Part shown: piece after piece, positions 7,780 to 16,962 of the stretch
Layout of the letters: each line of letters opens with the position of its first letter
Position numbering within the stretch: the first letter of the stretch is position 1
Assembly: GCF_017353515.1 (NCBI RefSeq)
Contig: NZ_JAFMPY010000033.1
Span: forward strand, 1-48,394
Source: Jiella sonneratiae
GTDB lineage: Bacteria; Pseudomonadota; Alphaproteobacteria; Rhizobiales; Rhizobiaceae
Direction: 5' to 3'
DNA length: 48,394 nt
The notes under the pieces: generated by a model
Databases searched by the model: none
The model's input: only the letters and a program-made list of their open reading frames with translations
Told to the model about the DNA's origin: nothing
Made by a program: the position numbers and the translations under genes

Positions 7780-9609
7780 TCAGACCGCCTTCTTGCGGGA
7801 AGCCAGGAAGTTTTTCCAGCCGGCAAAGCCGGTAATTTCCACCGCGCCGGCAAGGGCCGCGGCTTCGCAGAGAAAGCCCGGGACCGTCGAGCCGTCTTCA
7901 AGCGACAGTTTGCCGATGCCGAGCGGCGCGGGGATCGCCGCGACGAAGCTGCCGAAGGCGGCGGGCGCCATCTGCCAGACCTCGACCTCGATGCCCGGAC
8001 CGGCAAAGCCCGGCTCGCGCAGGAGGCCCGGCTTCGGCGGCTCGGTGTCGAGGGCGAAGAGGCGGTAGTCCGGCCGCGTCGTCGTCTTGCGCAGGAGCCG
8101 GGCGCCCCGGCCGGTGAGTTCGTGGTTGAGCGCCATGCCGGTGAGATGCGCCCCGACGACGGCGATCTCGATGGTGTCGGAGCCGCCGCCCCCGCTGCCG
8201 GAAACGATGTCGTTAGCCGGCTCACCTGTCGTGCCGGGCGCGAAATCGCGGGCGAGGCCGGCGCCGCATGCGGCAGCCGCGTGCATCGCCGCGGCGAAGG
8301 GTGCGAGCGCCTCGTCGCTGTCGCGCGGGGCGACGAGCTGGACGCCGAAGGGAAGTCCGGCCTCGGTGAAACCGGCGGGAACGGCGATCGCCGCGCAGCC
8401 GAAGAAATTGGCGAAGTTGGTGAAGCGGCCGAACCGCGCATTGAGGGCGATCGGATCGGCCCGCATCGCCGCGACGGTCGTAATGTCCGGCGAGGTCGGC
8501 AGGAGCAGCGCGTCGAGCTTCGCCCATTCGGCTTCCGCCTCGCGGCGCAGCTCTTCGAGCCGATAGGCGCCGCGAAAGGCGTCGGCGGCGCTCATCGCCC
8601 GGCCTCCCTCGACGATCCGGCGCACCGTCGGATCGAGGCTGTCCGGGCGCTCGGCGAGGAATTCTTCGATCGCCGCCAGCCGCTCGGCGACCCACGGCCC
8701 ATCGTAAAGGAGCGCCGCCGCCTCGCGGAACGGCCGGTAGTCGAAGGTGACGACGGCCGCGCCGAGGCTCGAGGCCCGCTCCGCGGCCTTGTCGTAGAGC
8801 CGCCGATATGCGTCGTTTCCGAAGAACTCGCATTCGCCGGCTTCGGGAACGCCGATCCGCAGGCGATCCGGCAGGGCCGCATCGCCGAACCGCCTTGCAT
8901 AGGCGTCGGCCGCGTCGAAGCCTTCCGCCGCCCGGCGGGCGATGATCCCGTCGGCAACGCTTGGCGCGAAGACCGTGACGCAGTCGATCGAGCGGCAGGC
9001 CGGCACGACGCCTGCGGTCGAGACGCGGCCGGGCGACGGCTTGATGCCGACGATGTTGTTGAAGGCGGCGGGGACGCGGCCGGAACCTGCCGTGTCGGTG
9101 CCGAGCGAAAAGGCGGCGATGCCCGCCGCGACGGCGACCGCCGACCCCGAGGACGAGCCGCCGGAGACATAGGCCGCGTCGAAGACGCAGCGCGGCGCGC
9201 CATAGGGCGAGCGGGTGCCGTTGAGACCGGTGGCGAACTGGTCGAGATTGGTCTTGCCGACGAGGATCGCGCCGGCCTCCCGCAGCCTGGCGACGGCCGT
9301 CGCGTCCTTTTCGGGCACATAGGCATAGTCGGGGCAGGCGGCGGTGGTCGGCATGCCGGCGACGTCGATATTGTCCTTCACCGCGAAGGGAATGCCCCAG
9401 AGCGGCAGCGAATTCGGCGCCGGCGCGCGGGCGGAAAGCGCCGCGGCGTCGGCGCGCAGGTCGGCGCGTGAGCGCTTGAGAATGAAGGCCGCAGGGTCGC
9501 AGGTCTCCATCCGCGCCGCGACCATGTCCATGACGTCGGCGGGGCTGGCGCCGGCGGCGTACATCGCCCGCAGGCTGGCGAAATCGAGGATCGTCGGAAG
9601 CTCTGTCAT
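7780..9609 (-). CDS. atzF: Allophanate hydrolase (AtzF type)
   Basis: 609 residues, the length of stand-alone AtzF enzymes. The N-terminal amidase-signature domain shows Lys78 (FAVKDN), the GGSSSGSA loop with cis-Ser152, and Ser176 in the DTAGSGR motif. These three sit 13 positions below the K91/S165/S189 triad I recall for Pseudomonas ADP AtzF. From about residue 450 a glycine-rich linker leads into the AtzF C-terminal domain, which in the family finishes breakdown of the deaminated product. The net reaction is allophanate to two ammonia and two CO2. This is the natural last step after biuret hydrolysis, and the biuH gene lies upstream in the same cluster. ATG at 9609 is preceded by a strong GGGAGGGG site. 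Confidence 0.92.
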   Translation of the reverse strand: MTELPTILDFASLRAMYAAGASPADVMDMVAARMETCDPAAFILKRSRADLRADAAALSARAPAPNSLPLWGIPFAVKDNIDVAGMPTTAACPDYAYVPEKDATAVARLREAGAILVGKTNLDQFATGLNGTRSPYGAPRCVFDAAYVSGGSSSGSAVAVAAGIAAFSLGTDTAGSGRVPAAFNNIVGIKPSPGRVSTAGVVPACRSIDCVTVFAPSVADGIIARRAAEGFDAADAYARRFGDAALPDRLRIGVPEAGECEFFGNDAYRRLYDKAAERASSLGAAVVTFDYRPFREAAALLYDGPWVAERLAAIEEFLAERPDSLDPTVRRIVEGGRAMSAADAFRGAYRLEELRREAEAEWAKLDALLLPTSPDITTVAAMRADPIALNARFGRFTNFANFFGCAAIAVPAGFTEAGLPFGVQLVAPRDSDEALAPFAAAMHAAAACGAGLARDFAPGTTGEPANDIVSGSGGGGSDTIEIAVVGAHLTGMALNHELTGRGARLLRKTTTRPDYRLFALDTEPPKPGLLREPGFAGPGIEVEVWQMAPAAFGSFVAAIPAPLGIGKLSLEDGSTVPGFLCEAAALAGAVEITGFAGWKNFLASRKKAV

Positions 9610-9714
9610 CGGTCCCCTCCCGGGGGGCTCAGTTTGTTATGTTCGTTTGCCCAGGCAAGCGCGAAGCGGGGCGAGCTGAACGTGGCGCCCTTCGGGGTGC
9701 GACCAGGCGAGCCG

Positions 9715-10059
9715 TCACCCTTCGTCCTCCAAAATCCGCACCGGCGCGGCCCAGGATATCAGCACCAGGCAGCCCTCGTCGGACCAGACGCGGTGGCGGC
9801 TGCCCGGCTCGTTGAGGACGAGGTCGCCGGCCCGGTAGGTGCCGGCATCGTCGCTCTGGGCGCCGGAAAGGACGAGGATCGTCTCGAGCCCGGTGTGTTC
9901 GTGCAGCGGGACGCAAGCGCCGGGCGCGTAGCGCAGGAGCGCCGTCTCGCCCTTTTCGCCATCACCGGAAAGCCGGGCGATCTCGACGCCCGCGCGGAAC
10001 GGCTCGAAGCGGATCGCGGCGGGATCGAGGTCGAGCAGCCGGGGAAGGACGACCGGCAT
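9715..10059 (-). CDS. Small cupin-domain protein
   Basis: 114 residues forming a single cupin barrel. The metal-binding motif is seen as PLHEHTGLETILVLSG, with a second motif around GDLVLNEPGSRHRVW. It resembles the ChrR-type cupin domain. Its ATG overlaps the stop of the preceding isochorismatase-fold gene (ATGA), so the two are translationally coupled. The reaction is unknown. In this setting it may bind a small carboxylate or amide intermediate, or act as an isomerase or sensor; that is inference. Confidence 0.8.
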   Translation of the reverse strand: MPVVLPRLLDLDPAAIRFEPFRAGVEIARLSGDGEKGETALLRYAPGACVPLHEHTGLETILVLSGAQSDDAGTYRAGDLVLNEPGSRHRVWSDEGCLVLISWAAPVRILEDEG

Positions 10060-10838
10060 CAGAGCACCGTCCCGAAGCCGATCGGCGTCGCCGAAAGCGG
10101 ATCTGCCGGGCGCTCGCCCGCTTCCGCCGGCTTCGGCGCCCGCTGTTTCGGCTCGTCCGGTTCATCCGGTTGGCGCGCGGCAAGACCTTCGAGGATCGCC
10201 GCGACCGGTGCGGCCCAGCCGACGATCGCCCCCTGCGCGGTGATCATGTCGATCGCGACGCGCTTGAATTCGGCGAAGTAGCTCTCCGTCGCGTCCTCGG
10301 CGAGGAGGCACTCGTAGCCGCGGTCGTTCGCCTCGCGCATCGTCGTCTGGACGCAGACTTCCGTGGTCACGCCGGCAAAGACCAGCTGGGTGATGCCGAG
10401 GCCCGCCAGATGGTCGGTCAGCCCGGTGGCGTGGAAGGCGCCCTTCCCCGGCTTGTCGATCACCGCTTCGCCGGCTGCCGGACAAAGCGCCGGCACGATC
10501 TCCGCCCCCGGCTCGCCGGCGATCAGGATGCGGCCCATCGGCCCCGGATCGCCGATCCGCAGACCCGGCGCGCCGCGCAGGCGCTTGGCCGGCGGACAGT
10601 CGGAAAGATCGGGCCGGTGGCACTCGCGGGTGTGGATCACCGGCAGCCTTGCTGCCCGGAAGCCTTCGATCAGCCGGGCCGTCGCCGGCACGATCGCCTG
10701 GAGCCGCGAGACGTCGTTGCCGAGGCTCTCGCCGAAGCCGCCGGGCTCCAGGAAATCGCGCTGCATGTCGATGACGATCAGCGCCGCCCGGGCGGGATCG
10801 AGCGGGAAATCGAAGGGCCGTGCCGTGACGCTCGCCAT
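10059..10838 (-). CDS. Isochorismatase-fold cysteine amidohydrolase, BiuH paralogue (triuret-type candidate)
   Basis: 259 residues. The isochorismatase-like catalytic triad is visible: Asp24 (VIDMQRDF), Lys129 (IDKPGKGAF) and Cys162 ([13 protein letters not shown]). The spacing is close to that of the BiuH protein in this cluster. About 45 proline- and alanine-rich residues extend beyond the fold. The gene is coupled by ATGA overlaps to the ABC ATPase upstream and the cupin downstream. Known relatives hydrolyse biuret, triuret, ureidoacrylate or similar N-carbamoyl amides. Because BiuH is already present, this paralogue may act one step earlier, for instance triuret to biuret as TrtA does. 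Substrate prediction is weak; fold and chemistry are firm. Confidence 0.85.
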   Translation of the reverse strand: MASVTARPFDFPLDPARAALIVIDMQRDFLEPGGFGESLGNDVSRLQAIVPATARLIEGFRAARLPVIHTRECHRPDLSDCPPAKRLRGAPGLRIGDPGPMGRILIAGEPGAEIVPALCPAAGEAVIDKPGKGAFHATGLTDHLAGLGITQLVFAGVTTEVCVQTTMREANDRGYECLLAEDATESYFAEFKRVAIDMITAQGAIVGWAAPVAAILEGLAARQPDEPDEPKQRAPKPAEAGERPADPLSATPIGFGTVL

Positions 10839-12445
10839 CAGTGCGTCCCTCCGGTTTCTGCCGCCGCATGGCCGGCCATGTGGGCGCCGATCTCGCGCGT
10901 GTCGGCCTTTTCGCCGCCGGCGCATTCGAAGACGATGCGGCCTTCGAACATCACCGCGATACGGTCCGACAGAGCGACGATCTCGTCGAGGTCCTCGGAG
11001 ACGAGAAGCACCGCGGCGCCCTCGTTGCGCGCCTTGAGGATCTGCGCCCTGATGTCGGCGACGGCGCCGAAATCCAGGCCGAAGCAAGGGTTTGCGGCGA
11101 CGAGGAGGTCGGTCTCGCCGGAGAGTTCCCGGGCGAGCACCGCCCGCTGCACGTTGCCGCCGGAGAGCGTCTCGATGCGCGCGGAAGGCGACTGCGTCTT
11201 GACCTGATAGGCGGCGATCAGCCGCTCCGCCTCGCGGCGCATGAAGCTTCTGTCGAGGAGGCGCCGCGGCGCCCCGTCCGCGCCCCGGTCGAAGGAGCGG
11301 AAGGCGAGGTTTTCGGCAACGCTCATCCGCCCGACGCAGGCGTTGCGCAGCGGCTCTTCCGGCAGGCAGCGGACCTTCATCGCCTGGGCGGCGGCGCGGC
11401 TCGCGTCGTAGGGCGCCCCCTTCACGCGGATCTCGCCGGCATCGGGCCGGGCCTGGCCGGAGATCAGCTCGACCAGCCGCGTCTGGCCGTTGCCGGAAAT
11501 GCCGGCGATGCCGACGATCTCCCCTGCCCGCACGTCCAGCGCCTCGATCGCGACGGAGCCCCGCGTCCCGGCATCGCCGGAGACGAGGTTGCGGGCGAAG
11601 AGCACCGACTCGCGCGCGGCGGCGTTGACGACGCGCTCCGGCACCGCGGCGAGTTCGCGTTCGCCGATCATCATGCCGGCCATGTCGGCGGTCGAGAGGG
11701 CCGCAACCTTCCCCTCGCCGACCTTGGCGCCCTTGCGCAGCACCGTCACCCGGTCGCAGAAGGCCGTCACCTCGGCGAATTTGTGGGTGATCAGAAGCAC
11801 CGACATGCCGGTTTCGAGGGCGCGGGCGCGCAAAAAGCCGAGCACCTCGCGCGCCTCGTCCGGCGTCAGCACCGAGGTCGGCTCGTCGAGGACGAGGATG
11901 CGGCTGCCGAGATAGAGCTGCTTCAGGATCTCGGTCTTCTGGCGCTCGCCGGAGGAGAGCCGGTCGACCTTGGTGTCGAGCGGCACTTTCAGCGGCATGG
12001 TCTGAAGGAAGTCGGAGAGCGCCCTGCGCTCCTTCCTCCAGTCGATGACGCCCGGCACCTCGCTGCGCGACATCACGAGGTTTTCGAGGACGGTCATCGA
12101 CGGCACCAGGGTGAAATGCTGGTAGACCATGCCGATGCCGAGGCGCCGCGCATCGCGCGGGCTGGCGATCGTCTGTTCCCGCCCGTCGAGGATCACGCCG
12201 CCCTCGTCGGGGTGGTAGTAGCCGAGCATGCATTTGACGAGGGTCGACTTGCCGGCGCCGTTCTCGCCGAGCAGCGCGTGGAACTCGCCGGCGGCAAGCG
12301 CGATCGAGACGTCGTCGAGGGCGGTGAAGGCCCCGAAGCGCTTGGTGAGGCCGACCGCCTCGAGCAGCGGGCGCTCGGCGCCCCCGATCTCCGAGGCGCC
12401 GGCAGGCGTCGCCGCCTCGGGCAGGCTGCGGGCGAGCGCGCTCAT
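10838..12445 (-). CDS. ABC transporter ATPase, two nucleotide-binding domains (BMP-family importer)
   Basis: 535 residues with two ABC cassettes, as in the YufO/NupO type that partners BMP-family binding proteins. The first domain has Walker [10 protein letters not shown], signature [12 protein letters not shown] and Walker [10 protein letters not shown]. The second is degenerate in Walker A (GISGNGQT, no Lys) but keeps the signature [14 protein letters not shown]; such asymmetry is normal for this family. ATGA overlaps couple it to biuH upstream and to the second hydrolase downstream. It energises the permeases at 14913-16955, although a hydrolase gene and a repeat-rich gap separate them. 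The likely cargo is a small nitrogen-rich amide, although BMP importers are best known for nucleosides. Confidence 0.92.
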   Translation of the reverse strand: MSALARSLPEAATPAGASEIGGAERPLLEAVGLTKRFGAFTALDDVSIALAAGEFHALLGENGAGKSTLVKCMLGYYHPDEGGVILDGREQTIASPRDARRLGIGMVYQHFTLVPSMTVLENLVMSRSEVPGVIDWRKERRALSDFLQTMPLKVPLDTKVDRLSSGERQKTEILKQLYLGSRILVLDEPTSVLTPDEAREVLGFLRARALETGMSVLLITHKFAEVTAFCDRVTVLRKGAKVGEGKVAALSTADMAGMMIGERELAAVPERVVNAAARESVLFARNLVSGDAGTRGSVAIEALDVRAGEIVGIAGISGNGQTRLVELISGQARPDAGEIRVKGAPYDASRAAAQAMKVRCLPEEPLRNACVGRMSVAENLAFRSFDRGADGAPRRLLDRSFMRREAERLIAAYQVKTQSPSARIETLSGGNVQRAVLARELSGETDLLVAANPCFGLDFGAVADIRAQILKARNEGAAVLLVSEDLDEIVALSDRIAVMFEGRIVFECAGGEKADTREIGAHMAGHAAAETGGTH

Positions 12446-13167
12446 CGGATCGCCTCGATGAAGGCGCCGCTCGTCGCCACCGCGCCGAAGACGCCGCCCT
12501 GCATCTTCACCATGTCGAGGGCGGCGAGATGGTTCTCCGTCTTGGTGGCGCCGGTGCAGTCGGACAGGATCAGGCACTCGTAGCCGCGGTCGTTGGCGTC
12601 GCGCATCGTCGTGTGGACGCAGACGTCGGTGGTGACGCCGCAAAGCACGATGTTGCGGACGCGCCGCGTCTGCAGGACGAGGTCGAAGTCGGTGGCGAGG
12701 AACGAGCCCTTGCCCGGCTTGTCGATGATCGGCTCGCCGGCAAGCGGCTGGAGTTCGGGGATGATCTCCCAGCCCGGCTCGCCGCGCACCAGGATGCGGC
12801 CGCACGGGCCCTGGTCGCCGATACCGGCGCCGATCCGCTGCGAGCGCCAGCGCTTGTTGGCCGGCAGGTCGGAAAGGTCCGGCTTGTGGCCCTCGCGGGT
12901 GTGGATGACGGTGAAATCCGCGGCTCTCGCGACCTCGAGCAGCCGGGCGATCGGCTCGATCGGGGCTCTCGTATTGGAGAGGTCGTAGCCCATGGAATCG
13001 ACGTAGCCGCCGGGAGCGCAGAAATCGACCTGCATGTCGATGACGACGATGGCGGTGTTTTCGGGCCTCAGGTCGCCGTCGAAGGGCCAGGGATAGGGGT
13101 CGGACGCGACCGTCCGCCCGCCCGGCACGAAGGCCGCATCGATGCGTTCGTCGAGGGTGTTCGTCAT
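12442..13167 (-). CDS. biuH: Biuret amidohydrolase (BiuH)
   Basis: 241 residues of the isochorismatase-fold cysteine hydrolase family. The sequence follows the rhizobial BiuH pattern closely: [17 protein letters not shown] near the N terminus, [20 protein letters not shown] in the middle and [14 protein letters not shown] near the end. The triad Asp44, Lys150, Cys183 has the same spacing as the D36/K142/C175 triad I recall for Rhizobium leguminosarum BiuH. It converts biuret to allophanate and ammonia, and allophanate hydrolase is encoded downstream. ATG at 13167 follows a 718-bp repeat-rich gap. RutB-type ureidoacrylate hydrolases are the main alternative, but no other rut gene is present. 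Confidence 0.88.
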   Translation of the reverse strand: MTNTLDERIDAAFVPGGRTVASDPYPWPFDGDLRPENTAIVVIDMQVDFCAPGGYVDSMGYDLSNTRAPIEPIARLLEVARAADFTVIHTREGHKPDLSDLPANKRWRSQRIGAGIGDQGPCGRILVRGEPGWEIIPELQPLAGEPIIDKPGKGSFLATDFDLVLQTRRVRNIVLCGVTTDVCVHTTMRDANDRGYECLILSDCTGATKTENHLAALDMVKMQGGVFGAVATSGAFIEAIR

Positions 13168-13885
13168 GGGTGGGGTCCTTGTCGGTTCATGGCGCTTCGG
13201 ACAGGAGGTCGGCGATTTGCGGGGACCCTCGCCGCGGCGGCGTCCTCGAGCTTGTGCTTCGGCATCGTCCCGGCGTTTCGACGGTGTTGGCTCGGCGTTT
13301 CGACGGTGTTGGCTCGGAATAGCTGGCCACGGTTGTCGACGAGGCAGAATGGCTGCGGGCTCCGACGCTTCGTCATCCCGGCCAAGGAGCCGGGATCCAT
13401 TCCAAACCGTCGATGCTGTCGGGCACTCCGGTAGAGCCGCTTGGAGCTCGACGCAGCGTCATCCTCGGGCTTGTCCCGAGGATCTCCTGCCGCCGGATCG
13501 AAGAACCGACCGTCGGCGCTCGGCCATTCGGCAACGCTTCTGGAGCGGAGGGGACGGTAGATCCTCGGGACAAGCCCGAGGATGACGACGTGGCTGGAGT
13601 GGCCGAGGTTGTGGCGGGGGCTTGGGGTCGGGCGCGGGCGACCCCCCTCTGTCCTGCCGGACATCTCCCCCGCAAGGGGGGAGATCGGCAGTGGCACGGG
13701 CTCCGCCTCTTCCGTGGACCTTTGCGCAGTCTTTCCTGTCGCCAAGTCGCCGCAGGCGTCCGGGCGAGATCGATCTCCCCCCTTGCGGGGGAGATGCCGG
13801 CAGGCAGAGGGGGGTGTACCAGCCGCCACGACTGCAAGGGATGACGCCTCCGCCTTGCCGGCGATGCGCCAGGGAACCATCCCCC
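13168..13885. repeat. 718-bp intergenic region packed with palindromic repeats
   Basis: There is no gene that I can support between biuH and the formamidase gene. The region contains: a tandem duplication of a 22-bp unit (13271-13292 and 13293-13314); a hairpin TCCCGGC/GCCGGGA at 13376-13396; two mutually inverted copies of a hairpin with arms ATCCTCGGG and CCCGAGGAT (13461-13483 and 13561-13583); and a pair of roughly 45-bp inverted copies (about 13641-13686 and 13772-13815) containing CATCTCCCC, CCGGCAG-like and GCAAGGGG segments. These resemble the REP/RIME-like intergenic palindromes common in Hyphomicrobiales. The last type recurs at 44976-45067. Confidence 0.75.
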
Positions 13886-14902
13886 TCACTCCGCGGCGTC
13901 CTTGAAGCGCTCGCCGAAGGCGCGCGTCGGGGCCGGGAAGCCGCACGACGTCCCGTCGGTGACCTTGACCGCGTCTTCCCAGGGCAGCCGGTATTTCCCC
14001 GCCACCATGTCGTGCATGAACGTATAGGGACAGTCCTGCGCGCCGCCCTTCACCGCCACGTAGCCGCGGTGGCCGAGCTGGTAGATGTTGTTTTCGACAC
14101 CCCAGCCGGCGCGCGCCTCGCGCACGAGGTCCGGCCTGACTTCCGCCGTGATGATCTCGTCGGCCCGGCCGGTCGTGCCGTGGGCGATCACCGTGCCGTC
14201 GAAGTCGACGATCATCCCCTCGCCCATGGAATCGAAGGAGCCGTCGGAGCCGCACATGCAGACGTTTGCGGTGACCATCAGGTTCTGGAAGGAATTCGCC
14301 TGGTTGGTGAAGCGCCAGCTCTGACGGATCGGCGCGGTATAGCCGGCGGTCCTGAGCATGATCTCGGCGCCCTTGTAGGCGCATTCGCGGGCCATCTCGG
14401 GGAACATGCCGTCATGGCAGATGATCAGCGCGAGCTTGCAGCCGTTCGGCCCGTCGATCACCGGAATGCCCCTGTCGCCCGGCTCCCACGGCTCGACCGG
14501 CACCCAGGGATGAAGCTTGCGGTAGTTGAGGACGATCTCGCCCTTGTCGTCGATGACGAGCCCGGTGTTGTAGGGCATGCCGCCGGGGTTCAGCTCCATG
14601 ATCGAGAAGCAGCCCCAGATCCCGTTGTCGACGCAGGCCTTTTTGAACGCCGCGACCTCCGGCCCGTCGACCCGGCACATGATCTCCGGATTGGTGTCCA
14701 TCGACAGGCCGTGCAGCGAATATTCCGGGAAGACGACGAGATCCATCGTCGAAAGGTTTCGCCGGGCCTTGCCGACCATGGCGACGATCTTCTCCGTCTG
14801 CGCCGCGAGATCCGCCTTGGTGACGACGGACGGCAATTGCAGCTGGACGCAGCCGATGACGACGCCGTTTTCGGATTTGTTGAGACCGCCCAATCCGTTC
14901 AT
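13886..14902 (-). CDS. amiF: Formamidase (AmiF type)
   Basis: 338 residues of the nitrilase superfamily. The catalytic Glu60 (VFPEYS), Lys129 (NYRKLHPW) and Cys162 (IICHDG) are present. Around the Cys the sequence reads CHDGMFPEMARECAYKG, which matches formamidase AmiF rather than aliphatic amidase AmiE (CRDG). Late motifs GWGVENNIYQLGHRGYVA and AGKYRLPWED also fit AmiF. The reaction is formamide to formate and ammonia in the cytoplasm. It sits ten bases after the second permease gene and so shares the importer's promoter. The true substrate could be a related short amide released or imported with biuret-like compounds. Confidence 0.9.
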   Translation of the reverse strand: MNGLGGLNKSENGVVIGCVQLQLPSVVTKADLAAQTEKIVAMVGKARRNLSTMDLVVFPEYSLHGLSMDTNPEIMCRVDGPEVAAFKKACVDNGIWGCFSIMELNPGGMPYNTGLVIDDKGEIVLNYRKLHPWVPVEPWEPGDRGIPVIDGPNGCKLALIICHDGMFPEMARECAYKGAEIMLRTAGYTAPIRQSWRFTNQANSFQNLMVTANVCMCGSDGSFDSMGEGMIVDFDGTVIAHGTTGRADEIITAEVRPDLVREARAGWGVENNIYQLGHRGYVAVKGGAQDCPYTFMHDMVAGKYRLPWEDAVKVTDGTSCGFPAPTRAFGERFKDAAE

Positions 14903-14912
14903 GGTGGCTCCT

Positions 14913-15836
14913 TTACTTGGTGATCGACAGTTCGCGCGGCGCCCCTTCGAGCGCCCGGCGCGGCGAGGACGTGAGGAAGAGAATGAGCAGCGTCAGCACG
15001 TAGGGCGCGGCATAGAACAGATAGTAGCCGGAGGTGACGCCGACCGACTGCAGCGCCGGGCCGAGCGCCCCTGCCCCGCCGAAGATCAGCGCGGCGCCGA
15101 GACAGGCGAGCGGGTTCCATCGGGCGAAGATCACCAGCGCGACGGCGATCAGCCCCTGGCCCGACGAGATGTGCTCGTTCCACGAGCCCGGATAATAGAG
15201 CGAGAGATAGGCCCCCGCTATGCCGGCCATGAAGCCGCCGAAGGCGGTGGCCGCGACCCGCACCGGGATGATCGGATAGCCCATCGCCCGTGCGGCGTCG
15301 GCGCTGTCGCCGACCATTCTGAGGATCAGTCCGACCCGCGTGCGCCTGAAGACGAAGAGCAGGCAGACGGCGATCGCGACGCCGACGAGGAGCAGCGGCG
15401 AGACCTCCAGCGCCGAGCGCAGCTGCGGCACGTCCGACCAGCCGCCGAGCGACAGGCCCGGCAGCATCGGCGCCGCCGGCTGGATCAGCGGCTTGCCGAA
15501 GAAGAAGGCGAGCCCCGTCCCGAGGATCATCAGCGCGATGCCGACGGCGATGTCGTTGACCTTCGGCAGCGAGCAGAGGCCGGCATGGAGAAGGCCGAAG
15601 AGTGTCCCCGCGAGACCGGCGAGAAGAACGCCGGCCCAGGGAGAGCCGGTGAGATAGGAGCCGCCGTAGCCGGCCATGGCGCCGAAAACGAGCGTGCCCT
15701 CGAGGCCGAGATTGATGCGGCCCGACTTCTCCGTCACGCATTCGCCGAGGCTGACGAAGAGGAACGGCGTCGAGACCCGCAGCATGCCGCCGAGGACGGC
15801 GATCGGCACGGCCCACAGCCCGAGATCGGTGTTCAT
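14913..15836 (-). CDS. ABC transporter permease, BMP-family importer (second permease)
   Basis: 307 residues, almost entirely hydrophobic, with about eight to ten predicted membrane segments. It belongs to the branched-chain/ribose-type permease family (BPD_transp_2), shown by EKSGRINLGLEGTLVFGAMAG near residue 36 and SLPKVNDIAVGIALMILGTG. It pairs with the longer permease immediately upstream (12-base gap) to form the channel. Gene order binding protein, permease, permease matches the BMP-type nucleoside importers. ATG at 15836. Confidence 0.92.
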   Translation of the reverse strand: MNTDLGLWAVPIAVLGGMLRVSTPFLFVSLGECVTEKSGRINLGLEGTLVFGAMAGYGGSYLTGSPWAGVLLAGLAGTLFGLLHAGLCSLPKVNDIAVGIALMILGTGLAFFFGKPLIQPAAPMLPGLSLGGWSDVPQLRSALEVSPLLLVGVAIAVCLLFVFRRTRVGLILRMVGDSADAARAMGYPIIPVRVAATAFGGFMAGIAGAYLSLYYPGSWNEHISSGQGLIAVALVIFARWNPLACLGAALIFGGAGALGPALQSVGVTSGYYLFYAAPYVLTLLILFLTSSPRRALEGAPRELSITK

Positions 15837-15848
15837 CGCGCCCTCCCC

Positions 15849-16955
15849 TCAGCTCTTGGCGTTGCGGCTCGGCAGCAGCCGGCCCGACATGGTTTCGGAG
15901 ACGAGGATCGCGACGAAGAGAATGCCCTGCAGCACGAGCACCGTCGCGTCGGGAAGCTCCATCCGCCGCTGGATGAAGCCGCCGGCGGCGTCGATGCCGC
16001 CGATCAGCAGCGCCATCGGGATGATCGCGACGGGGTTCTGCCGGGCGAGGAAGGCGATGAGGATGCCGGTATAGCCGTAGCCGGCGGCGAGCGAGGCGTT
16101 CGCCGAACCCTGCACCGCGGCGACCTGGATCATGCCGGCAAGGCCGGCGGCCGCTCCGGCAAGGCCGGTGAAGGCGAGGATCAGCCGCCCGACGGGAAGC
16201 CCCTGCACCGCTGCGGCGCGGGCGTTGCCGCCGGCGATCCGCGCCGCAAAGCCGAAGGTGGTGCGCGACAGGACGAAGCCAGCGGCGAGGCAGGCGAGAA
16301 TGCCCACCGCAAAGCCCCAGTGGACGTCCATGCCGGGGATCTCGCCGATCCGCATCGCAGGTTCCAGCGGCACGGTGGAGGGCTTGTTGAGGCTTGCCGG
16401 GTCCTTCAGCGGCCCCTCGACGAAATGATGCATCAGGGCGATGGCGATATAGGCCATCAGGAGGCTGGAGATCGTCTCGTTGATGCCGCGGTAATGACGC
16501 ATCGCGCCGACGAGGCCGATCCACAGCCCGCCGGCGCAGATGCCGGCGAGCGCCATCATGAGGATCGCCACCGGGCCGGGCGCGAAGCCGAAGAGCGGGC
16601 CGACGACGGCGGCGGCGAGACCGCCGAGCACGAAGGCCCCCTCCCCGCCGATGACGACGAGGCCGAGCTGCGCCGGCAGCGCCACGCAGAGCGCGGTCAG
16701 GAGCAGCGGCGCCGCCCGCGTCATGGTGTTCTGAAGCGAGAACCAGGTGCCGAAACCGCCGCGATAGACCAGCCAGTAGAACTCTTCCGGGCTCTTGCCG
16801 TTCAGCGCGATGAAGGCGCCGAAGACGAGAAGCCCGGCGAGAAGCGCGATCAGCGGGATGAGCGCGCCTTCCAGCCGCCGCCGCCCGGCCTCGGACAGCT
16901 GGAGGCGGGAAGAAAGGCTGGAAAGCCGGGGAGCGTCTCGGGTGATCTCGCTCAT
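15849..16955 (-). CDS. ABC transporter permease, BMP-family importer (first permease)
   Basis: 368 residues with an N-terminal cytoplasmic stretch of about 30 residues, then about nine membrane segments. Family motifs are GLVVIGGEGAFVLGG and the cytoplasmic loop region GGNARAAAVQGLPVGR. It is the YufP-like, longer permease of the pair. It starts seven bases after the binding-protein gene stop and precedes the second permease by 12 bases, so all are cotranscribed. It imports the ligand of the 16963-18069 binding protein. Confidence 0.92.
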   Translation of the reverse strand: MSEITRDAPRLSSLSSRLQLSEAGRRRLEGALIPLIALLAGLLVFGAFIALNGKSPEEFYWLVYRGGFGTWFSLQNTMTRAAPLLLTALCVALPAQLGLVVIGGEGAFVLGGLAAAVVGPLFGFAPGPVAILMMALAGICAGGLWIGLVGAMRHYRGINETISSLLMAYIAIALMHHFVEGPLKDPASLNKPSTVPLEPAMRIGEIPGMDVHWGFAVGILACLAAGFVLSRTTFGFAARIAGGNARAAAVQGLPVGRLILAFTGLAGAAAGLAGMIQVAAVQGSANASLAAGYGYTGILIAFLARQNPVAIIPMALLIGGIDAAGGFIQRRMELPDATVLVLQGILFVAILVSETMSGRLLPSRNAKS

Positions 16956-16962
16956 CGCCGCC

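Noticed and set aside
4227-9471. Very long plus-strand open frames (753 and 1016 codons) opposite the sulfotransferase, GntR and allophanate hydrolase genes
   Set aside because: They are antisense to clear genes and have no recognisable domain.
13271-13314. Direct repeat units as a possible CRISPR array
   Set aside because: Only two adjacent 22-bp units with no spacers and no cas genes in the window; a simple tandem duplication.
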